Source of the DNA: Cryobacterium glaciale
Lineage (GTDB): Bacteria > Actinomycetota > Actinomycetes > Actinomycetales > Microbacteriaceae
Direction: 5' to 3'
DNA length: 64,000 bases
Assembly (NCBI RefSeq): GCF_004402535.1
Contig: NZ_SOEY01000002.1
Location: 24,883 to 88,882, forward strand
The notes under the pieces were generated by a model. That model did no database searches, had not been told where the DNA came from, and saw only the letters and a list, made by a program, of their open reading frames with translations. This document shows, in pieces, positions 16,925 through 25,966 of the stretch (positions are counted from its first letter, which is position 1; each line of letters starts with the position of its first letter). A program made the position numbers and the translations under genes.

Positions 16925-17050
16925 ATGGAATCCATCGGCGGCGACCCGGTCTGCTGGCTCGAACAAGTCTGCCCGGAGTGCGGCGCCTACGTCGCCGGCG
17001 AGTTACCGGCCCCCTGCTGGCGCTGCAACACGGTGGTCTCGCCGAGCTGA
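16925..17050 (+). CDS. 41-residue zinc-ribbon protein
   Basis: A short frame, ATG 16925 to TGA 17050, encodes a 41-residue protein with two Cys-X2-Cys knuckles: CPECGAY (residues 16-22) and CWRCNTV (31-37), plus an extra Cys at residue 10. The spacing is that of a rubredoxin-like zinc ribbon or a metal-binding mini-protein. It stands alone between the narK terminator and the FAD reductase gene. No function is known to me. The regular Cys pairs argue that it is a real gene. Confidence 0.6.
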   Translation: MESIGGDPVCWLEQVCPECGAYVAGELPAPCWRCNTVVSPS

Positions 17051-17178
17051 GCCTGCACGCTCGACCCGCGCGCGGCATCCGTCACCCGCGGCGCCAAGCG
17101 GATGCCCACCCGGCACCCCTCGCCCAAACGGGCAAACCCTCGTACAGTCAGAGCACGCTTTCGAGGGAGGACCACGCA

Positions 17179-18408
17179 ATGGCCGACCAACAGACTTTCG
17201 TGATTGTCGGGGCATCGCTCGCGGGCGCGAGTGCGGCCCGCACCCTGCGCGATGAGGGCTTCCGCGGAGAAATCCACCTCATCGGCGCCGAAGAGCACCT
17301 TCCCTATATTCGCCCGCCGCTGTCGAAGGGCTACCTCGCCGGAACCGCCGACCGGGCGTCGGTCTTCGTTGAAAGCAAGACCTGGTACTCCGACCGCGAC
17401 GTGCAGTTTCACCCCGGCACCCGAGCGGTCAGCATCGACCTCGAGGACCGTCGGGTCGGCACGGATGATGGCGGATCACGCCGCTACGACCGTCTGCTGC
17501 TCACGACCGGATCCCGGCCTCGCCGACTGACCGTGCCGGGGGCCACCCTGGCCGGGGTGCACTACCTGCGTACCCTCGACGACTCCGAGGTGCTGCAGTC
17601 CCTGCTGGCCGACGGCGGCAAACGGCTCGTCGTCGTCGGTTCGGGCTGGATCGGCATGGAAGCCGCCGCAACCGCCCGAACCCTCGGCAACGAGGTCACC
17701 ATTCTTGAACGCGGCGCTGTGCCGCTCGCGGCGGCGCTCGGCCCCGAACTCGGCGCCCTGTTCGCGACCCTGCACGAGGAGCACGGGGTGACCGTGCGCC
17801 GATCCGTGGTGATCGAGAGCCTCGTTGGCGCCGACGGTCAGGTGACCGGAGTGCTGCTGGCCGGCGGCGAAATCGTGCCAGCCGACCTCGTGTTGGTGGG
17901 CATCGGCGCGGTCCCGAACGTGGAACTAGCCCAGAAGGCCGGGCTGGCCGTCGACAACGGAATCCTGGTCGACGCACACCTCGAATCGAGCGACCCGCAC
18001 GTGTTCGCGGCCGGCGATGTCGCGAGCGCGCAGCATCCGCTCGTGAAACTGCGCCTGCGCAGCGAGCACTGGGCGAACGCCCTGAACGGCGGCCCGGTCG
18101 CGGCGCGGTCGATGCTCGGCCAGGACGTGTCCTTCGACGCCATCCCGTACTTCTACACCGACCAGTTCGACCTCGGCATGGAGTACTCCGGCTTCGGACC
18201 GCTCACCAGCGGCGCCGAACTGGTCTACCGCGGCGACCCGAGCAGCCGGGAGTTCGTGGTGTTCTGGCTGAACGCCGGCCGAGTCGTCGCGGGCATGAAC
18301 GTGAACGTCTGGGACGTCAACGACGCCGTGCAGGCCCTGATCCGCCGCGGCGACCCGGTCGATTCGGCGCGCCTCGCCGACGAGGCGGTCCCCCTCGAGC
18401 AGGTCTAG
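17179..18408 (+). CDS. FAD-dependent ferredoxin/pyridine-nucleotide reductase
   Basis: 409 residues from ATG 17179, preceded by GGGAGGACCACGCA. The FAD-binding motif is IVGASLAGASAARTLRDEG (about 8-26). The NAD(P)-binding motif is VVVGSGWIGMEAAATARTLG (about 152-171). The second FAD contact is HVFAAGDVA. The C-terminus is a reductase dimerisation domain. The family transfers electrons from NAD(P)H to ferredoxins or rubredoxins. A nearby mini zinc ribbon might be a partner, but that is speculation. Confidence 0.88.
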   Translation: MADQQTFVIVGASLAGASAARTLRDEGFRGEIHLIGAEEHLPYIRPPLSKGYLAGTADRASVFVESKTWYSDRDVQFHPGTRAVSIDLEDRRVGTDDGGSRRYDRLLLTTGSRPRRLTVPGATLAGVHYLRTLDDSEVLQSLLADGGKRLVVVGSGWIGMEAAATARTLGNEVTILERGAVPLAAALGPELGALFATLHEEHGVTVRRSVVIESLVGADGQVTGVLLAGGEIVPADLVLVGIGAVPNVELAQKAGLAVDNGILVDAHLESSDPHVFAAGDVASAQHPLVKLRLRSEHWANALNGGPVAARSMLGQDVSFDAIPYFYTDQFDLGMEYSGFGPLTSGAELVYRGDPSSREFVVFWLNAGRVVAGMNVNVWDVNDAVQALIRRGDPVDSARLADEAVPLEQV

Positions 18409-18444
18409 CGAGCGGATGCCGCCCCGCCGGCGAATGCCCCGCCG

Positions 18445-18491
18445 CCGGATCTCGATCGCTCGCCATCTCGCGCCTCGATCAACGAATCCGG
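18445..18491. repeat. inverted repeat, TCTCGATCGCTCG family, between convergent genes
   Basis: CCGGAT (18445-18450) and ATCCGG (18486-18491) bracket ATCTCGATCGCTCG and CTCGCGCC, matching the second arm of the repeat at 2461-2485. It sits exactly between the FAD reductase and the convergent DUF488 gene, a place for a two-way terminator. Confidence 0.55.
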
Positions 18492-18833
18492 CTACTCCTC
18501 GAGGTACTCCGCGAGCACCCGGGCGTGGTTCACCTGCGGGTCCTTGGCGCCGTAGACCAACGTCGTGACCCCGCGGGCGATGAGCGCCCGCAGTGCCGCG
18601 ACCGCCTCGGTATTGGCATCGAGTTCAGCGCGATAGCGCAGCGCGAACTCCTCCATCCGCTCGGGGTCGTGGTTCCACCAGGTGCGCAACGCAGGCGACG
18701 GCGCGATCTCTTTGAGCCACTCGTCGAGCTCGGCACGCTCCTTCGACACGCCGCGCGGCCAGAGCCGATCGACCAGCACCCGGCATCCATCGTCAGCGGA
18801 TGCCTGCTCGTAAGCCCGCTTTATGCGCACCAT
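18492..18833 (-). CDS. DUF488 family protein
   Basis: 113 residues from ATG 18833. The family motifs VDRLWPRGVSKE, WLKEIAPSPALRTWWNHDPERMEEF and TTLVYGAKDPQVNHA are intact. DUF488 proteins are small and of unknown biochemical role. It begins 5 bp after narI, so it is the last gene of the nar transcript. The longer frame to 19004 would overlap narI and is rejected. Confidence 0.88.
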   Translation of the reverse strand: MVRIKRAYEQASADDGCRVLVDRLWPRGVSKERAELDEWLKEIAPSPALRTWWNHDPERMEEFALRYRAELDANTEAVAALRALIARGVTTLVYGAKDPQVNHARVLAEYLEE

Positions 18834-18838
18834 CAGGA

Positions 18839-19597
18839 CTACTTTCTCGACCGTTCGAGCGGGCGCTCGCTCTTCTCCCAGCCGCGACGCGGCGCCCGCG
18901 ACCCGGCCCCGCGGGGGTTGTCCCGTGAACGGTACACCACGTAGGGGCGCACCAGGTAGCCGAGCGGCGCGGAGAACACGTGCACCAGGCGGGTGAACGG
19001 CCACAGCAGGAACAGCGTCGTGGCGGTGAGCACGTGCAGCTGAAAGAAGAACGGCACGTCACTCATGAGCGAGGGGTCGGGCTGCAGGCTGTAGAGCGAA
19101 CGAATCCACGGCGAGATCGACCCGCGGTAGTCGTAGCCGCCACCGAAGATCTGGTACAGCACCGTGGCGGTCGTGCCGAAGGTGATGGTGCCGGCCAGGA
19201 ACACGTACATGACCTTGTCCATCACCGTCGTGACGAGCAGCACCCGCTTGGTCAGCCGGCGCCGGTAGATCAAGATGGCGAGCCCGGCCACGGTCAGCAG
19301 GGCCGCGAAACTGCCGAGCCAGGTGGCCCCGAGGTGGTACATGTGCTCGGTCACGCCGAAGAATTCCAGCCACGGCTTGGGAATGAACAGGCCCACGACG
19401 TGCCCGCCGATCACCATGAGAATGCCGTAGTGGAACATGGGCGAACCCCAGCGCAGCAGCCGGTTCTCGTAGGTCTGGCTCGAGCGGCTGGTCCAGCCGA
19501 ACTGGTCGTAGCGGTAGCGCAGCAGGTGGCCGACCACGAACACCCCGGAGGCGGCGTAGGGAAAAGCGACCCAGAGCAGGTAATCCCAGGCGGTCAT
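18839..19597 (-). CDS. narI: respiratory nitrate reductase gamma subunit NarI
   Basis: 252 residues, five membrane helices, cytochrome b type. The start DYLLWVAFPYAASGVFVVGHLLRYRYDQFGWTSRSSQ is typical, and the haem-ligand histidines lie in FHYGILMVIGGHVVG and near QLHVLTATTLFLLWPFTRLVH. It takes electrons from menaquinol and passes them to NarH. The ATG overlaps the narJ stop (ATGA). The Arg-rich tail extends beyond the conserved part. Confidence 0.96.
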   Translation of the reverse strand: MTAWDYLLWVAFPYAASGVFVVGHLLRYRYDQFGWTSRSSQTYENRLLRWGSPMFHYGILMVIGGHVVGLFIPKPWLEFFGVTEHMYHLGATWLGSFAALLTVAGLAILIYRRRLTKRVLLVTTVMDKVMYVFLAGTITFGTTATVLYQIFGGGYDYRGSISPWIRSLYSLQPDPSLMSDVPFFFQLHVLTATTLFLLWPFTRLVHVFSAPLGYLVRPYVVYRSRDNPRGAGSRAPRRGWEKSERPLERSRK

Positions 19598-20319
19598 ACT
19601 CTCACATCTTCGTTCGCGTGCGCGGAAAACGGCTTCAGGTTGCCGAGGTAGGTCATGCCGACCGTCTCAGTCGGCGGCCCCTCGTTGACCAGGTTGAGGT
19701 AACGTTCGCGGGTCTCGTCATCGATCACGGGCAGTGACAGGCAGACCGCCTCCACGAGGTGGGCGTATGGACTCTCGAACTTCTCGAGCGCCGCACGCAG
19801 CACCTCGATGCCGTCGCGGTGCGCGGCTAGCAGCTCCTGCGCGATCGGGGAGTCCGACAGCGCCGAGAATTCAAGCACCATCGGCAGGTAGTCGGGCAGT
19901 TCGTCGGCGTCAACCTGCCAGCCCGCCGCCCGGTAGGCCTCGACGAACCGCACGAGTGCCATGCCGCGACGACGGGTATCGCCGGCGGCGTAGTAGGTGA
20001 GGTACGGGCAGCACTTGCGTTTCAGGTCGAAGGTCGCGGTGAAGTGCGTCTCGAGCTGCTGCTGGCTGCGCGTGTTGACCGCGGTGAAGAACGCCTCAAA
20101 GCTGCGATGCAGCTCACCCGGCAGATCTAAAACGGATGCTTCGACCAGCGCAAACTGCGCCCGCCGCTCCGGCGTGGGGTAGTCCAGCAGAATGGACGCC
20201 GCCATGTGCGCGATGACCCCCTGCTCGTTCGTGAGCGGAACGGCCGCGATCGATCGCGGAGCGACCTTCGGCGTGCGAAAGCCGAAGTTCAGGCGGCGCG
20301 CGAGGGAGGCGGTGTTCAT
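19594..20319 (-). CDS. narJ: nitrate reductase assembly chaperone NarJ
   Basis: 241 residues. The NarJ/TorD fold is recognisable in LLDYPTPERRAQFALVEA, the conserved ETHFTATFDLKRKCCPYLTYY (about 112-132) and ELPDYLPMVLEFSAL. It holds NarG ready for molybdenum-cofactor insertion and prevents premature membrane docking. It is coupled to narH and narI by 4-bp overlaps on both sides. Confidence 0.95.
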   Translation of the reverse strand: MNTASLARRLNFGFRTPKVAPRSIAAVPLTNEQGVIAHMAASILLDYPTPERRAQFALVEASVLDLPGELHRSFEAFFTAVNTRSQQQLETHFTATFDLKRKCCPYLTYYAAGDTRRRGMALVRFVEAYRAAGWQVDADELPDYLPMVLEFSALSDSPIAQELLAAHRDGIEVLRAALEKFESPYAHLVEAVCLSLPVIDDETRERYLNLVNEGPPTETVGMTYLGNLKPFSAHANEDVRV

Positions 20320-21995
20320 GCCGGGCTCCCGGCATCCGCTACCGGCGGGAACATGCCCTTGGGTACGCCGCCGCCGTTCCAGTTGAGCAGGTTGACCCGG
20401 CCCGGGGTGGTCGGGGCAGTCGGGCTGCCCTTGTTGGCACCTCGCCCGGTCATCTCGTTGTAGTTGTCGACCGTGGCGCCGAGCGGCATACCGACCGTGT
20501 TGCCGTAGGGGCCACTGTGCCCGGCGGATCCGGGCCCGCCCATGCCGGGGCCGCCGTCGGTGTCGAGCGAGCAGCCGAGCTCTTCGAGCTCCCGCGCGGT
20601 TTCGACGTGAGCCTTGGGGATCACATAGCGATCTTCGTACTTGGCGATTGCCAGCAGCCGGTACATGGCGGTGATGGCCTCACCGGTCATGCCGACCGCG
20701 TTCGGAATGCGCTCGTCGGGCTCGTTGCCGAGATTGATGTCACGCATGTAGGCGCGCATCGCGGCAAGCTTGCGCAGTGACAGCTCCACCGGAACGACGT
20801 CGCCGGCCGAGAACAGTCCGGCGAGGTATTCCACCGGAATGCGCAGCTTGTCGATCGCGGCGAACAGGGTGCGGGCGTCTTCCCCGTCGCTGCCCGAGTT
20901 GCTGACAACGTCGACCACCGGCGAGAGCGGCGGGATGTACCAGACCATGGGCATGGTGCGGTATTCCGGGTGCAATGGCAGGGCGATCTCGTACTCGGAG
21001 ATGAGCTTGTAGATCGGGCTGTTCTGGGCGGCTTCGATCCAGTCGTCGGCCATGCCCTCCGCCTTGGCGGCGGCGATGACCTCGGGGTCGAACGGGTCGA
21101 GAAAGCAGGCGCGCTGGGCGCCCAGCAGGTCCTGATCATTTTCGATCGAGGCCGCGGCGAGCACCGCGTCGGCGTCGTAGAGCATGAGGCCCAGGTAACG
21201 CAGGCGTCCGACACAGGTTTCGGAGCAGATGGTGGGCTTACCCTGCTCGATCAATGGGTAGCAGAGCGTGCACTTCTCGGCCTTGCCCGTTTTGTGGTTG
21301 AAGTACACCTTCTTATAGGGGCAGGCGGAGACGCACATGCGCCAACCGCGGCATCCGTCTTCGTCCACGAGCACGATGCCGTCTTCTTCACGCTTGTACA
21401 TGGCACCGGAGGGGCAGGCCGCCACGCAGGCGGGGTTGAGGCAGTGCTCGCAGATGCGCGGCAGGTAGAACATGAAGGTCTCTTCGAACTCCATCTTCAC
21501 GTGCTCGCTCATCGTGGCGAGAATCGGGTCCTGCGCGGCAGTTTCCTGCGAGCCGCCGAGATTGTCGTCCCAGTTGCCCGACCATTTGATGTCCATGTCC
21601 TGGCCGGTCAGGAGCGACTTCGGGCGGGCGACCGGGCTTTGGGTGCCGGCCGGGGCGGTGGTGAGCATGTCGTAGTCGTAGGTCCACGGCTCGTAATAGT
21701 CGTCGATCTGCGGCAGATTCGGGTTGTTGAAGATCTGCGAGAGCTTCTTCAAGCGTCCGCCGGCCTTCAGCTGCAGCCGGCCGCGCTTGTTACGCACCCA
21801 GCCGCCCTTCCACTTTTCCTGGTTCTCGTACTCGCGCGGGTAGCCGATGCCGGGCCGCGTCTCCACGTTGTTGAACCAGGCGTACTCCACACCGGTGCGG
21901 TTGGTCCACACCTGCTTGCAGGTGACCGAGCAGGTGTGACACCCGATGCACTTGTCGAGGTTCATGATCATCGACATCTGGGCCATGACACGCAT
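20316..21995 (-). CDS. narH: respiratory nitrate reductase beta subunit NarH
   Basis: 559 residues. Four ferredoxin-type cysteine clusters are complete: CIGCHTCSVTCKQVW (about 17-31), CEHCLNPACVAACPSG, CRGWRMCVSACPYKKVY (Trp in place of one Cys, as in the NarH 3Fe-4S centre) and CTLCYPL...CSETC. It relays electrons from NarI to NarG. The ATG overlaps the narG stop by one base (TAATG). The C-terminal ~50 residues are Gly-rich and variable. Confidence 0.97.
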   Translation of the reverse strand: MRVMAQMSMIMNLDKCIGCHTCSVTCKQVWTNRTGVEYAWFNNVETRPGIGYPREYENQEKWKGGWVRNKRGRLQLKAGGRLKKLSQIFNNPNLPQIDDYYEPWTYDYDMLTTAPAGTQSPVARPKSLLTGQDMDIKWSGNWDDNLGGSQETAAQDPILATMSEHVKMEFEETFMFYLPRICEHCLNPACVAACPSGAMYKREEDGIVLVDEDGCRGWRMCVSACPYKKVYFNHKTGKAEKCTLCYPLIEQGKPTICSETCVGRLRYLGLMLYDADAVLAAASIENDQDLLGAQRACFLDPFDPEVIAAAKAEGMADDWIEAAQNSPIYKLISEYEIALPLHPEYRTMPMVWYIPPLSPVVDVVSNSGSDGEDARTLFAAIDKLRIPVEYLAGLFSAGDVVPVELSLRKLAAMRAYMRDINLGNEPDERIPNAVGMTGEAITAMYRLLAIAKYEDRYVIPKAHVETARELEELGCSLDTDGGPGMGGPGSAGHSGPYGNTVGMPLGATVDNYNEMTGRGANKGSPTAPTTPGRVNLLNWNGGGVPKGMFPPVADAGSPA

Positions 21996-24900
21996 TAGTA
22001 GTCCACTTTCTGGCTGCGACGGCGAATCACGGTGACCTCGTCGCGTTGGTTCCCGGTCGGGCCGAGGTAGTTGAAGGCGAAGGACAGCTGGGCGTAGCCG
22101 CCGATCAGGTGAGACGGTTTCAAGAGGATGCGGGTGAGCGAGTTGTTGGTACCGCCGCGCATGCCGCTGGTTTCAGCGACCGGAACGTTGATGGTGCGGT
22201 CCTTCGCGTGGTACATGTACACGGTGCCCTCTGGCATGCGATGCGACACGATCGCCCGCGCCACGACGACGCCGTTGCGGTTGTAGGACTCGATCCACTC
22301 GTTGTCGCGCACGCCGATCTTGTCGGCGTCCTGCGGGCTCATCCAGATGGTCGGGCCACCGCGGGACAGCGAGAGCATGAGCAGGTTGTCCTGGTATTCG
22401 GAGTGGATCGACCATTTCGAGTGCGGGGTGAGGTAGCGCACGGCGACCTCGGCGTGACCCTCCGCGCCGGGCGCCCCGGTCGCGGTCGTGGCGCCGACGA
22501 TCGAGTCGTCGAACAGGCGGTGCATGTCCAGCGGCGGCCGAAAGATCGGCAGCTGCTCGCCGAGTTCGATCATCCAGTCGTGGTCGAGGTAGAAGTGCTG
22601 GCGGCCGGTGAGGGTGTGCCAGGGCTTGAGGTGCTCGACGTTGATGGTGAAGGCGCTGTAGCGGCGACCGCCGTGCTCTGAACCCGACCATTCCGGGGAG
22701 GTGAGCACCGGAACCGGCGCACCCTGAACATCCGGGTAGGAGAACCGGCGGCCCTCGTTGTCGCTCGCCAGCTGGGCGAGCTTGACGCCGGTGCGTTCCT
22801 CGAGCTGCCGAAAACCCTGGGTGCCGAGGCGACCGTTGGTGGTGCCCGACAGTGCGAGCACCATTTCGCAGGCATGGATCGCGGTCGACAGGCGCGGGCG
22901 GCCGGCGGCGGGGCCGCTCGGCACCAGGCCGTTCTTCTTGCCGAGGTAGGCGACCTCCACGTCGGGGTTGAATTTCACCCCCTTGGTGACCATGCCGAGC
23001 TTTTCGGTGAGCGGCCCGAGCGCGCCGAGCTGCGCGGCGAAGGCCGGGTAGTCCCGTTCGACGACGACGAGCTTGGGCATGGTGACCCCGGGGATGAGCG
23101 GCTGGTCGTTCAGCACGATGCCGTGCGGCGTGGCCATGCCGTCGGGGGTGTCGTGCGAGAGCGGTGCGGCGACGAGGTCCTGGCGCACGCCCAGGTGCGT
23201 GACCGACATCTCCGAGATCTTCGCGGCGAGCACGTGAAAGATGTCAAAGTCGGTCTTGGCCTGCCACGGCGGGGCGATCGCCGGGTTGAACGAGTGAATG
23301 AACGGATGCATGTCCGTCGTCGAGAGATCGTTTTTCTCATACCAGGTGGCCGGCGGCAACACGACGTCGCTGTAGATGGTCGTCGACGTCATGCGGAAGT
23401 CGCTCGTGACGAGCAGGTCGAGCTTGCCCTCCGGCGCGCTTTCGTGCCATTTCATGGTTTTCGGGCGGCGAGCCGGCATCGACTCGCCGGCGCGTACGGC
23501 GGAGGGCGCCCCGAGCAGGTGCTTGAGAAAATACTCGTTGCCCTTGCCGGAGGAGCCGAGTACGTTGGCCCGCCACACCACGAGCACACGCGGAAAGTTT
23601 TCGGGCGCGTCGGGGTCTTCGCAGGAGAACTCGAGCGAGCCGTCCTTGAGCGAATCGACCACATATTCGGCGGGCTCCTGCCCCGCGGCAACCGCGTCGT
23701 CGACCAGGTCGAGGGAGTTGCGGTTGAAGGTGGGGTAGCTGGGCATCCAGCCACGCTTGGCCGATTCGACCATGGTGTCCGCGGTGGTGCGTCCCTTGAA
23801 TATCCCGGTGCCGAGCGGGCTGGCGAGGGTGTCGGCGCTCAGGCCGTCGTAGCGCCACTGGTCGGTGGCGAGGTAGAAGAATCCGGTGCCGATCATCTGG
23901 CGCGGCGGGCGTACCCAGTCCAGGCCGAACGCGTACTGCCCGTAGCCGGTGAGCGGGCGCACCTTCTCCTGGCCGACATAGTGGGCCCAGCCGCCGCCGT
24001 TGACGCCCTGGCAGCCGGTCATGGTGGTGAGCGCGAGGAACGCGCGGTAGATGGTGTCGGAGTGGAACCAGTGGTTGGTGCCGGCGCCCATCAGAATCAT
24101 CGAGCGGCCTTCGGAGTCCTCGGCGTTCTGCGCGAATTCGCGGCCGATGCGCGCGGCGGCCTGCCACGGCACGGAGGTGATCTCCTCCTGCCAGGCGGGG
24201 GTGCCGGGGGTGGATGCGTCGTCGTAGCCGGTGGGCCATTCGCCTGGCAGGCCCGGGCGGCCGACGCCGTACTGGGCGAGCAGCAGGTCGAACACGGTCG
24301 TCACGAGCACGCCGGCGACGAGGCGCACTGGCACGCCGCGACGCACGATTCCGGAAGCGCCGGCGTGCTGTTCGCCGGGGCTGTCGTGACCGACGTCGGG
24401 AGTGACGTCGAAGCGGGGCAGGTCGATCGCGACGCTGGCGCCGTCGTAATCGGGGGCATCCGCTATGGAGAGGAGCGGGTCGCGGCCCTCGAGGTCGAGG
24501 TTCCACTTGCCCTTGTCGGCCTCGCTGAACCGGTGGCCGATCGACCCGTTCGGCACGAACGGCTCGGCATTCTCGTCGAGCATGACCGTCTTGAACGCGG
24601 CACTAGAAACGGATGCGTCGGTGCCGGGCAGCGCGTCGGCCGTCAGGAACTTGCCGGGCACCCAGGCGTCCTGGCGCGGGGTGAGCGCGATCAGGTAGGA
24701 CGAGTCGCTGAACTTCTTCATGTACTCGACGAAGCGCGGGGTGCGGCGGTCGATCATGAATTCTTTGAGAATGACGTGGCCCATGGCGAGCGCGAGGGCG
24801 CCGTCGGTGCCGGGGTGCACGGCGAGCCACTCGTCGGCGAACTTGGAGTTGTCGGCGTAGTCGGGCGAGACGGTGATGACCTTCTGGCCACGATAGCGGG

Positions 24901-25759
24901 CCTCGACCATGAAGTGGGCGTCGGGGGTGCGGGTGACGGGAACGTTGCTGCCCCACATGATGAGGTAGCTGGAGTTCCACCAGTCGGCCGATTCGGGCAC
25001 GTCGGTCTGGTCGCCGAACACCTGCGGGCTCGCCACGGGAAGGTCGGCGTACCAGTCGTAGAACGAGAGCATGGTGCCGCCGAGCAGCGAGATGAAGCGG
25101 TTGCCGACTCCCTGCGACACGATCGACATGGCCGGAATCGGGCTGAAGCCGACGACCCGGTCCGGACCGTACTTCTTGATGGTGTGCACGTGGGCGGCGG
25201 CGACGATCTCGGCGGCTTCGTCCCAGCTGGCGCGCACCAGGCCGCCCTGGCCGCGGGCGCTCTTGTACTGGCGGGCGGTTTCGGGGTTACCGGTGATTTC
25301 AGCCCAGGCCAGCACCGGGTCGCCGAGGCGGACCTTCGCTTCGCGGTAGAGGTTCAGCAGCACGCCACGCACGTAGGGGTAACGCACCCGGGTCGGTGAG
25401 TAGGTGTACCAGCTGAAGGCGGCGCCGCGGGGGCAGCCGCGCGGCTCGTATTCGGGGCTGTCCGGGCCGACACTGGGGTAGTCGGTCTGCTGGGTTTCCC
25501 AAGTGATGATGCCGTCTTTGACGTACACCTTCCAGGAGCAGCTTCCGGTGCAGTTCACACCGTGGGTGCTGCGCACCTCCTTGTCGTGCGTCCAGCGGTC
25601 ACGGTAGAACGTGTCGGCGCCGCGGCCGCCGTTCTTGAACACGGTGCGCAGGTCTTCGCTGGTCTCGCCGCGGCGCAGAAAGCGACCGAGCTTGAGAAGC
25701 GAGTCGGCGACGGGGCCGTCTGTGCCGGGTTTGCTGGTTGAAGTTGTGCGTGTTTTCAC
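21995..25759 (-). CDS. narG: respiratory nitrate reductase alpha subunit NarG
   Basis: About 1254 residues, usual for NarG. The N-terminal cluster ligands HGVNCTGSCSW...GCPRGA (His-Cys3 type) are present, as is the molybdenum-ligand region FYDWYADLPVASPQ with its Asp. Bis-MGD contacts such as VNGGGWAHYVGQEKVRP and the C-terminal domain are complete. I chose GTG 25759 because AAGGGG precedes it at good spacing; a TTG at 25840 would add a basic 27-residue extension. It reduces nitrate to nitrite on the cytoplasmic side. Confidence 0.96.
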   Translation of the reverse strand: MKTRTTSTSKPGTDGPVADSLLKLGRFLRRGETSEDLRTVFKNGGRGADTFYRDRWTHDKEVRSTHGVNCTGSCSWKVYVKDGIITWETQQTDYPSVGPDSPEYEPRGCPRGAAFSWYTYSPTRVRYPYVRGVLLNLYREAKVRLGDPVLAWAEITGNPETARQYKSARGQGGLVRASWDEAAEIVAAAHVHTIKKYGPDRVVGFSPIPAMSIVSQGVGNRFISLLGGTMLSFYDWYADLPVASPQVFGDQTDVPESADWWNSSYLIMWGSNVPVTRTPDAHFMVEARYRGQKVITVSPDYADNSKFADEWLAVHPGTDGALALAMGHVILKEFMIDRRTPRFVEYMKKFSDSSYLIALTPRQDAWVPGKFLTADALPGTDASVSSAAFKTVMLDENAEPFVPNGSIGHRFSEADKGKWNLDLEGRDPLLSIADAPDYDGASVAIDLPRFDVTPDVGHDSPGEQHAGASGIVRRGVPVRLVAGVLVTTVFDLLLAQYGVGRPGLPGEWPTGYDDASTPGTPAWQEEITSVPWQAAARIGREFAQNAEDSEGRSMILMGAGTNHWFHSDTIYRAFLALTTMTGCQGVNGGGWAHYVGQEKVRPLTGYGQYAFGLDWVRPPRQMIGTGFFYLATDQWRYDGLSADTLASPLGTGIFKGRTTADTMVESAKRGWMPSYPTFNRNSLDLVDDAVAAGQEPAEYVVDSLKDGSLEFSCEDPDAPENFPRVLVVWRANVLGSSGKGNEYFLKHLLGAPSAVRAGESMPARRPKTMKWHESAPEGKLDLLVTSDFRMTSTTIYSDVVLPPATWYEKNDLSTTDMHPFIHSFNPAIAPPWQAKTDFDIFHVLAAKISEMSVTHLGVRQDLVAAPLSHDTPDGMATPHGIVLNDQPLIPGVTMPKLVVVERDYPAFAAQLGALGPLTEKLGMVTKGVKFNPDVEVAYLGKKNGLVPSGPAAGRPRLSTAIHACEMVLALSGTTNGRLGTQGFRQLEERTGVKLAQLASDNEGRRFSYPDVQGAPVPVLTSPEWSGSEHGGRRYSAFTINVEHLKPWHTLTGRQHFYLDHDWMIELGEQLPIFRPPLDMHRLFDDSIVGATTATGAPGAEGHAEVAVRYLTPHSKWSIHSEYQDNLLMLSLSRGGPTIWMSPQDADKIGVRDNEWIESYNRNGVVVARAIVSHRMPEGTVYMYHAKDRTINVPVAETSGMRGGTNNSLTRILLKPSHLIGGYAQLSFAFNYLGPTGNQRDEVTVIRRRSQKVDY

Positions 25760-25834
25760 GGTGCCCCTTGCTTGTGCGGGGACTGCCGCAGCGGCACTCA
25801 CCCTCGAAACAAGCTTTGCCGCACCGATAATCCT

Positions 25835-25878
25835 CAACAACCGAGAAGTACCGGTAATAATGATTTGCCCCGGCGCAT
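25835..25878 (-). CDS. possible 14-residue leader peptide before narG
   Basis: An ATG at 25878 preceded by CAGGAGTT opens a 14-codon frame (MRRGKSLLPVLLGC) ending at 25834-25836. Its ribosome site and start codon lie inside one arm of the long inverted repeat 25875-25966, so folding would hide them. It may be a regulatory leader or chance. Confidence 0.25.
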
Positions 25879-25966
25879 AACTCCTGCAAATCGTGGGCCG
25901 CGAGTTATTGTGTCGCGTGATTCCGAGGTTGGGCGCGCGATGCCGCAGAAATTGCAGGAGTTATGC
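25875..25966. promoter_or_regulatory. 15-bp inverted repeat upstream of narG
   Basis: GCATAACTCCTGCAA (25875-25889) and TTGCAGGAGTTATGC (25952-25966) are perfect inverted copies separated by 62 bp. One arm is in the narG leader and the other in the last codons of the upstream regulator gene. A partial third half-site, GAGTTATTG, lies between them. The pair could be operators of that regulator, or an RNA stem controlling narG expression. Confidence 0.55.

Noticed and set aside
22874..25399. 841-codon open frame on the plus strand across narG
   Set aside because: It is antisense to the complete narG gene, rich in Gly/Arg/Val/His as expected of a GC-biased shadow frame, and has no recognisable domain.
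25760..25840. N-terminal extension of NarG from TTG 25840 as a twin-arginine or export signal
   Set aside because: The segment is basic but lacks an RR motif and a ribosome site, while GTG 25759 has AAGGGG in place.
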